Origin: Natronococcus occultus SP4
GTDB taxonomy: Archaea; Halobacteriota; Halobacteria; Halobacteriales; Natrialbaceae
NCBI RefSeq assembly: GCF_000328685.1
Contig: NC_019974.1
Coordinates: 356,001 to 420,000 of the forward strand
Length of the DNA: 64,000 nucleotides
Direction of reading: 5' to 3'
A program made the translations under genes and the position numbers. Of the stretch, positions 58,468 to 64,000 are shown one piece after another. How positions within the stretch are numbered: the first letter of the stretch is position 1; each line of letters opens with the position of its first letter. The notes under the pieces are model-generated. The model was not told where the DNA came from. It saw only the letters and a program-made list of their open reading frames with translations, and ran no database searches.

Positions 58468-59844
58468 ATGTTTGAGGAGTTCTCGAGACACTATCGTGAC
58501 TGGCGACGTCGGTTTCGTCGGATCGATCTCGCCGACCTCTCCCCGTCGACGCGGCGCGTGCTGACCATCGGTCGGTTCCAGTACCTGACCGCGTTCGTCT
58601 TCGTGCCCGTGCTGATCGCGATCCTGATCCTCGTCTCGAACACCGTCGACGCGCTCTCCTTCCTGCTCTTTCCGCCGCTGGCCGCGGCCGCCTACGAGCT
58701 CTTTGCCAACCCCGGGAAGCCGTCGTCGACGGCCGAGGGGATGGTCGTCGGGATGACCGGGGGCGCGCTGAGCGGATGGGCGGCGGTCACCCTCGACCGC
58801 GCGCTGTTCGGGCCGCCACCCGCGGGGACCTTCGAGGTGAGCGTCACGGCAGCCGTCATGTGCGTGCTGATTACGGGCGTCGTCCTCTGGCTGTTCGACG
58901 TCGACCTCGCGCCGTCGTTCGCCGTCGCTCTGCTGGTTCTGTTGCTTGATATCCCGCCGGAGGCGTACGTCCTCAGCGTGTTCCTCGCGAGTTCGCTCAT
59001 CGCCGGCGTCTTCCTCGTCTGGCACCGGCGGATCTACGAGCGCCGAGCGACACACCTCTACGCCGCGACCGACGGGAGCGGAAACGTACTGTTGCCTCTC
59101 CGGCGGGCGGGTACCCGCGCGGTCACCCGACTGGCCGCACAGATCTCGGCCGGCCACCGGTCGAGCAAGCTCCTGTTGCTCGAGCCCGCCGGGACGGAGT
59201 CGGCGGCGACCGATGGCGACGCAGCCACGTCCGTCTCACGGCTCGAACGCGTGGCCGAGGACGTCGAACCCGAGGTCGAGACGATCTCGGCAGACGGGCC
59301 GAGCCCGCGGGACGGCGGGGAGGCGGCGACGGCCCGCAGGCGGGCTCACGAGAGGAACTGCGATCTCGTCGTCGTTCCCTACGAGACGGCCGACGGCGGA
59401 CTCTCCCCGTTCGTCCGACGGCTGTTCGATGGCGACGTCGACGTCATCGCGGCGCGGATCTCCGGGCCGCCCGAGCGCTGGGACCGGGTGCTCGTCGTGG
59501 TCCGGCGTGCGGGACGGATCGCCCACGCGATGGTCGAGTACGCCCGCCGCCTGGCGGGGACGAACGGTCGAGTCAGTATCTGTACCTGTATCGAGACGGA
59601 GAGCGAGCGTCGCTCCGCCGAGCGAACGTGTGCGATCCTCGCCGAGGCGTTCGCCGGCCCGTTCGAAACCCGGGTCGCGAACGAGTCGATCGAGACCTTC
59701 CTCGCGTCGAACGCGCCGAAGTACGACCTCGTCTGTATCGGGGCCAGCACCGACCGCAGCCGCGCGTCGCGGTTCCTGTCGGCGCCGACGTTCCGGCGCG
59801 TCGAGGACCTCGACTGCGATCTTGCGATCGTCCATCGGGGCTAA
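58468..59844 (+). CDS. HPP-family membrane protein fused to a universal stress domain
   Basis: The 458-residue protein has an N-terminal HPP-type part with about five or six helices (LTAFVFVPVLIAILILVSN, FLLFPPLAAAAYELFANPGKPS and others), then two cytosolic alpha/beta parts from about residue 210 (LLLLEPAG; RRRAHERNCDLVVVPYE; LVCIGASTDRSR) of the universal stress protein type. HPP proteins transport nitrite in plants; their role in archaea is unknown. A second HPP gene lies at the right edge. Confidence 0.82.
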   Translation: MFEEFSRHYRDWRRRFRRIDLADLSPSTRRVLTIGRFQYLTAFVFVPVLIAILILVSNTVDALSFLLFPPLAAAAYELFANPGKPSSTAEGMVVGMTGGALSGWAAVTLDRALFGPPPAGTFEVSVTAAVMCVLITGVVLWLFDVDLAPSFAVALLVLLLDIPPEAYVLSVFLASSLIAGVFLVWHRRIYERRATHLYAATDGSGNVLLPLRRAGTRAVTRLAAQISAGHRSSKLLLLEPAGTESAATDGDAATSVSRLERVAEDVEPEVETISADGPSPRDGGEAATARRRAHERNCDLVVVPYETADGGLSPFVRRLFDGDVDVIAARISGPPERWDRVLVVVRRAGRIAHAMVEYARRLAGTNGRVSICTCIETESERRSAERTCAILAEAFAGPFETRVANESIETFLASNAPKYDLVCIGASTDRSRASRFLSAPTFRRVEDLDCDLAIVHRG

Positions 59845-59853
59845 CGTCTCGAC

Positions 59854-60891
59854 TCAGTCCCACTCGATCTCCTCGTTGCGGTTCGACTCCCGGAGGATGA
59901 ACGGGCCGATCGCCAGTGTCTGTTTGGCCATCGTCCCGAGCCGCAACACGAACGCGACCAACAGGAGAAAGGGGACGATCGAGATCGTCGCCGCCGTCAC
60001 GACGACCCAGACGACGGCGTCGATCCCCAGAACGGTGCCCGTCACCGCGTCGGCGTCGAAGAAGGCGATCATCGACATCGCCACGACCAGCGCGGGCACC
60101 GAGACGTACATGATCGCCCGCGAGAGGTTGATCAGCTCCCACTGGAAGTACAGCGTCTTGAAGTGTTCGCGGGCGAGCCCGAACAGCTTCAGCGACTCGA
60201 GCAGCTGGTCGTGGGCCTCGCGGGCCTCGTCGGTAAAGGAGTCGGCGTGGACGTTGCGGATCCGGCGGGCCCGGAAGATCTTCCAGGAGTAGTTGTAGTC
60301 CAGCGCCGCCTTGATGACGTCGTAGGTGCCGAACTGGGCGTCGTTCAGCCGCTCGTGGACGCTGTCGGCGTGGTCCGTGACGTTGCCGACGAAGTCGTCG
60401 ACCCGTTCCTCGAACTCCTCGTCGCGACTGTCCGCGACCGACTCGCGGAACTCGATCGCCCGGTCCTGTGAGGCGTCGATGATCGCCTGCAGGAACGACG
60501 CCGGATCCGGCGGGCTGATCGGCGCGTCGATCACGTCCTCGACGTCCTCGTGGAACTCAAGGGATCCCTCGAGACGTCCTCGCTGGTCGTCGACAGCGCC
60601 AAGCTCCTGGGAGAGGACGAGCTGGTTGATCGTCAGGACGAGCGTGACGCCGGTGATCAGCGAGGTGACGAGCGCCTGGAAGAGAAAGTGCACCGGCTCC
60701 TTCGTTCCCATCAACCCCCGCAGAGAGACCGGGCTCACCTGGCTGATCGCGAGCAGTCCGACGAACGCGAACGCGGCGAACAGGGCCGTAACGAGCCACC
60801 GGTTTGCGTTCAGAAGTAGCCACAGCTTCCATCTCGAGCTCGAACTCCGTTCGACCATCGTGTCGGCGGGCTGCGAACCGCTGTCGCTCAT
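59854..60891 (-). CDS. Membrane protein of a haloarchaeal family, paralogue 1
   Basis: The 345-residue protein has four predicted helices: two near the N-terminus (about residues 30-50 and 70-90) and two near the C-terminus (about 255-275 and 285-310). A long cytosolic central domain with EDVEDVIDAPI, DARFGTYDV-like and GLAREHFKTLYFQWELINLSR blocks lies between. It shares this pattern with the gene at 61064-62131. Function is unknown. The start at 60891 (MSDSGSQPAD) is one of several possible. Confidence 0.72.
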   Translation of the reverse strand: MSDSGSQPADTMVERSSSSRWKLWLLLNANRWLVTALFAAFAFVGLLAISQVSPVSLRGLMGTKEPVHFLFQALVTSLITGVTLVLTINQLVLSQELGAVDDQRGRLEGSLEFHEDVEDVIDAPISPPDPASFLQAIIDASQDRAIEFRESVADSRDEEFEERVDDFVGNVTDHADSVHERLNDAQFGTYDVIKAALDYNYSWKIFRARRIRNVHADSFTDEAREAHDQLLESLKLFGLAREHFKTLYFQWELINLSRAIMYVSVPALVVAMSMIAFFDADAVTGTVLGIDAVVWVVVTAATISIVPFLLLVAFVLRLGTMAKQTLAIGPFILRESNRNEEIEWD

Positions 60892-61063
60892 CGATTCGGT
60901 TCGGCAGTACGCCGCGGGCTCCGAAATACGCACGGCCAGTGTGCGCAGTGTCGCGGCGACCGCGACGGGGCGTTCGAGAGGACGAACGGGCAGCGGTTCC
61001 GCGTCCCGGCGGGATCCAGCGTCGGCTCGCGGCTGCATCGAAATCGATCCAGGACGGTCCGTT

Positions 61064-62131
61064 TCAGTCGGCCGACGCCTCCGTCTCCTTCTCGTGGTGG
61101 ACCTCGAACGGTCCCTCGTCGGGCGCCTTCTGTGGGAGCATCGGCCCGATCGAGGCGGTCCGTCGCGCGACCGTCGCCGTCCGAAGGATGTACGCCGCCA
61201 GCAAGGCGAGCGGCGAGAAGACGATCGCGATCAGCCCGCTCGCGACCAACGGCGTGTACGTGTGGCTAATCATCGGCCCCCCGATCCCCGCGTACAGCAG
61301 CCCCAGGAAAAACGCCGACAGCACCGACGGGATCCCGAACAGGATCGTCAGCTGCGAGAGCCGGGTCAGCTCCCGCTGGAGGTACGTCGTCTTGAAGTGC
61401 TCGCGACCGACGTTAAACAGCCGGAGTGCGTCGAGCAGGTCCTCGAGGGCCTCGCGGGTGTCCGCGGACAGCTCGTCGTCGTACTGGTTACAGAGATATC
61501 TGGCGGCGTAGATCTGCCAGGCGTCGTTGTACCCCATCGCCGAGGAGAGCGCGTTGAACGAGCCGAACCGCGCCTCGTCGAGCGACTCTCGGGTTCGCTC
61601 GGTTCGTTCCCGCACGCTCGCGATGAACGCCTCGACCTCCCGCTGGGCCGTGCCGTCCCGGTCGTCGGCGACCGCCGCCGTGACCCGGTCCGCACGGTAG
61701 TCGATCTCCCGGACGAGCAACTCGAGTTGTTTCGCCGGCGCCGCCGGCGTGGCCGGGACGCCGGTCGCGTCCTCGATATCGTGGCGAAAGTCCATGACGC
61801 CCTCCAGCCGGTTCCGGAACTCGTCGGCCGACCGGAACTCCCGCGAAAGGATCATCTGGTTGACGGAGACGACGAGCGTGATGAGCGAGAACGTTCCCGC
61901 GATCATGCCGCCGACCATCCGCGTCAGCGAGTCGTCGTTGATAAACGAGATCAGCCCGAGCGCGTGTACGACCAGCAGGGATAGAAACACGCCGACGGTG
62001 AGCGCGACGGTGATGAAGATCCGGTTTCCCTGCAGCAGTATCCAGTCGAGCAGCGTCCAGAGGACGCTCTCCTGATCGTTGACGTCCGTCCCGTACGAAT
62101 CCAACGTCTCGTCGATGTCGCCGGACCCCAT
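61064..62131 (-). CDS. Membrane protein of a haloarchaeal family, paralogue 2
   Basis: The 355-residue protein has the same plan as paralogue 1: two N-terminal and two C-terminal helices around a cytosolic domain with RRSF-like ARFGSFNALSSAMGYND, LRLFNVGREHFKTTYLQRELTRLSQ and a shared NQMILSREF. The two genes lie in the same direction 170 bp apart, so they come from a duplication. No known catalytic motif. The start at 62131 (MGSGDIDETLD) is chosen. Confidence 0.72.
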   Translation of the reverse strand: MGSGDIDETLDSYGTDVNDQESVLWTLLDWILLQGNRIFITVALTVGVFLSLLVVHALGLISFINDDSLTRMVGGMIAGTFSLITLVVSVNQMILSREFRSADEFRNRLEGVMDFRHDIEDATGVPATPAAPAKQLELLVREIDYRADRVTAAVADDRDGTAQREVEAFIASVRERTERTRESLDEARFGSFNALSSAMGYNDAWQIYAARYLCNQYDDELSADTREALEDLLDALRLFNVGREHFKTTYLQRELTRLSQLTILFGIPSVLSAFFLGLLYAGIGGPMISHTYTPLVASGLIAIVFSPLALLAAYILRTATVARRTASIGPMLPQKAPDEGPFEVHHEKETEASAD

Positions 62132-62234
62132 ATTCGCGCGTTCGTCACGGGCGAGGAAAACGAACCGCCTTGCAAGACCCGCGGTGGATGCTGCAGGGAG
62201 CATACTAACGGAGATCGCCCGCGAAGTGGCCCCT

Positions 62235-62765
62235 GTGAAACTGACTGGCTCGAGTGCGACCGGATCGGGGCCGATCCACAAAACGGCGAGCCGACGGCGG
62301 TTCCTCGTGGGCGTCGGAACGGCGTCGGGGATCGCGGTCGCCGGCTGCGTCGGCAACGACGGCGGCGACGGCGATCCGGCCTACCAGGAGGGAACGATCG
62401 ACGTCGACGGCGAGCCCCGGACCGCCGAGGAGATGTCGGCAGCCCAGGGGCTAGCCGAACAGGAGATCCGCGTCGAAGTGACGCCGATGGACGCGCTCGA
62501 ACTCGTCGACCACGAGTTCGTCCTCGAGGACGACTACCGCGGCGCGACGGTGCAGGGAACCGTCGAAAACGTCGGCGACGAGCGCCTCGAGATCGTCGAG
62601 CTCCGGTCGCGAGTGTACGACGATCAGGACGACCAGCTCGGTCGCTATCTCGACAGCACCGGTGATCTCGACAGCGGCGAGACGTGGTCGTTTCAGGTCG
62701 TCGTCCTCGAATCGCCGGAGGACCTCGCCGCGTACGACGCGGCCGTCTTCGGGATGCCGGAGTAG
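62235..62765 (+). CDS. Tat lipoprotein, FxLYD-like domain
   Basis: The 176-residue protein has a twin-arginine lipoprotein signal (SRRRFLVGVGTASGIAVAGC) with lipobox AVAGC, so it is anchored to the outer face of the membrane. The mature part has an FxLYD-like fold (GATVQGTVENVGDERLEIVELRSRVYDDQ). It should be a surface lipoprotein of unknown role. The GTG at 62235 (VKLTGSSAT) is likely; no ATG precedes the signal at the right distance. It converges with the copper protein gene. Confidence 0.82.
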   Translation: MKLTGSSATGSGPIHKTASRRRFLVGVGTASGIAVAGCVGNDGGDGDPAYQEGTIDVDGEPRTAEEMSAAQGLAEQEIRVEVTPMDALELVDHEFVLEDDYRGATVQGTVENVGDERLEIVELRSRVYDDQDDQLGRYLDSTGDLDSGETWSFQVVVLESPEDLAAYDAAVFGMPE

Positions 62766-62804
62766 GCGAGTCCCGGGACTCGGCGCACCCGACCAGGGAG
62801 CGAA

Positions 62805-63356
62805 CTAGGTGTGTGCCTCCGCGAGGACGTCCCGGACCCGTTCGTTGTACTCCTCCAGGGACTCGCTCGCGGCCTCGGGGTAGGAGTCGGCGGGTGGCTC
62901 GAGCGCGGGCTGGTCCTCGGGGGCCGGCAGCCCGACGAGGACGGTCCCGACCATTCCGCGGTTCTCGTGGGTCCGACACGCGTAGTCATAGACGCCCTCG
63001 CCGTCGAAGACCCGGTCGAACGGGCTCGAGGGTGCGACCTCGCGCTCCCAGGGGGCGGAATCGTCGGGGATCCGTCGCTGGTCGCGGTGGGTATCCGGGT
63101 GGTACGCGACTACCTCGTGGGTACCGCTCTCGGCGATCCACTCGACGGTGCCGCCGTCGACGACGTGGGCGATGGGCGGATCGAGACTGACCGCGTCGTT
63201 TTCGGCCGTCAGTTCGACCTCCACGTACGGCTCCGGATCGCCGATCAACGGCTCGTCCCGCCCGAGTTCCTCGTCGACACACCCCGCGACGCCGCTTGCG
63301 AGGAGGGCCCCGCCGGTCGCGAGCAGCCGTCGACGCGTCGACTCCCGTCCGTTCAT
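62805..63356 (-). CDS. Halocyanin-like blue copper lipoprotein
   Basis: The 183-residue protein has a Tat lipoprotein signal (STRRRLLATGGALLASGVAGC). Its plastocyanin-like domain carries a His in SGTHEVVAYHP and the Cys-His-Met cluster YACRTHENRGMVG, the type I copper ligand set. It should carry electrons at the outer membrane surface. After the cupredoxin there is a short acidic tail (about 150-183). It is close to, and converges with, the FxLYD-like lipoprotein gene. Confidence 0.9.
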   Translation of the reverse strand: MNGRESTRRRLLATGGALLASGVAGCVDEELGRDEPLIGDPEPYVEVELTAENDAVSLDPPIAHVVDGGTVEWIAESGTHEVVAYHPDTHRDQRRIPDDSAPWEREVAPSSPFDRVFDGEGVYDYACRTHENRGMVGTVLVGLPAPEDQPALEPPADSYPEAASESLEEYNERVRDVLAEAHT

Positions 63357-63463
63357 CGACGACGCTTCGGGATCGAGGGGCTAAAACGCGCCGCCTTGAA
63401 ACGATCGCCACCGTCAGTTTCAGAGTACGTCCGTGGAAAGAAACTGCAGCGGGAGTCCTTTTA

Positions 63464-64000
63464 GTGATCCGCCGCGTTGATCGGCGTACGTTGCTGGGGC
63501 TCGACTTCGAACGCGACGATCCTGAAACCGACTTCTATCTGAAAGACGAGTACAGCGCGACGGTCAACGTCTTTCTGCACTTTACCGTGCTGGGCGTGAT
63601 CGCGCTCGTGAGCGGCCGCCCCTTCCTGTTTCCGAGCCTGGGACCGTCAGCGTACCTGATCGCGACCGGCGAACAACCCCGCGCGGAGGGCGCCTACCAC
63701 GTCATCGGCGGCCACGCGGTCGCCGTCGTCGCCGGGATGATCGCCTACGCGCTGTTTGGCAACGAGGTCAGCGCGTACGTGGTGTTCGCCCGACCCGACC
63801 CCGCGTTCAGTATGGAGGTGATCTACCTCTGGGCCAGCGGGACGGTCGCGATGATGCTGACGACGACGGCGATGCTGTTGACGAAGACCAACCACGCCGC
63901 GGCGTGTGCGACGACGCTGATCGTCGCGCTGGGGCTGATGGGCGGGCTCGAGGACGCCATCATCATCGTCACCGCCGTCGCCGTCCTCTGGTATCTTCAC
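63464..64000 (+). CDS. HPP-family membrane protein, partial (runs off right edge)
   Basis: The frame is open for 179 codons to the window edge. It has TVNVFLHFTVLGVIALVSG, then the family signature PFLFPSLGPSAYLIATGEQP, GGHAVAVVAGMIAYALFG and TNHAAACATTLIVALGL. GTG at 63464 is the first possible start; a TTG at 63491 would fit the TATA-like CCTTTTAG at 63457 better. The protein has several helices and no Usp domain within the window. Confidence 0.85.
   Translation, partial: MIRRVDRRTLLGLDFERDDPETDFYLKDEYSATVNVFLHFTVLGVIALVSGRPFLFPSLGPSAYLIATGEQPRAEGAYHVIGGHAVAVVAGMIAYALFGNEVSAYVVFARPDPAFSMEVIYLWASGTVAMMLTTTAMLLTKTNHAAACATTLIVALGLMGGLEDAIIIVTAVAVLWYLH

Overview
The window comes from a halophilic archaeon (class Halobacteria, most likely order Natrialbales; the genus cannot be fixed from sequence alone). 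The signs are very high GC, strongly acidic proteins, twin-arginine signals on most exported proteins, haloarchaeal families (HalOD1, amphi-Trp/HVO_2922, DUF63, bat-type HTH, SAMP1), archaeal core genes (gatD, class I HMG-CoA reductase, type II methionine aminopeptidase, kptA), and TATA-like boxes about 25-30 nt upstream of start codons, as expected for leaderless mRNAs. About 68 protein genes are called. No rRNA, tRNA, CRISPR array or intact mobile element was found. Two identical 41-bp copies of an IS200/IS605-type end hairpin are the only transposon traces.

Layout. 1-7.6 kb, minus strand: a six-PAS histidine kinase cut by the left edge, the NAD+-dependent RNA 2'-phosphotransferase kptA, and the quinolinate route nadA-nadB-nadC. 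7.8-14.0 kb: DUF2267, an F420-dependent-type oxidoreductase, a GIDE-like membrane protein, a MacB-type ABC exporter pair and an amidohydrolase. 14.1-19.5 kb: HMG-CoA reductase, a TrkA-N/C K+ regulator and a divergent NRAMP-like transporter. 20.0-22.4 kb: a tandem pair of exported polysaccharide deacetylases. 22.8-34.5 kb: isocitrate dehydrogenase, an isoaspartyl peptidase/asparaginase, methionine aminopeptidase, a HIT hydrolase, MscS, the tRNA t6A methylthiotransferase, an SDR, an AI-2E-type permease and a DUF547 protein.

35.2-40.1 kb holds genes for catabolism of nucleosides and pentose phosphates: a nucleoside phosphorylase, a PfkB sugar kinase, a ribose-1,5-bisphosphate isomerase-like eIF2B homologue and deoxyribose-phosphate aldolase. 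This fits the pentose bisphosphate pathway known from halophilic archaea. A uridine kinase lies further on at 53.0 kb. 40.2-51.3 kb: an exported beta-propeller with a long acidic linker, a two-domain K+ channel, a patatin, SAMP1, GatD and several regulators, small zinc proteins and membrane proteins. 52.0-56.0 kb: a Vms1-like peptidyl-tRNA hydrolase, uridine kinase and a dgcN-dgcA pair (D-glutamate catabolism). 56-64 kb: a TSUP transporter, a His-rich Tat protein, an HPP-Usp fusion, two paralogous membrane proteins, an FxLYD-like lipoprotein, a halocyanin-like copper protein and a second HPP protein cut by the right edge.

Most of the window is ordinary chromosome. The points most worth following are the pentose-bisphosphate cluster, dgcN-dgcA, the IS605-type solo ends, the Vms1 homologue, several palindromes in promoter regions, and the unrecognised exported or membrane proteins.
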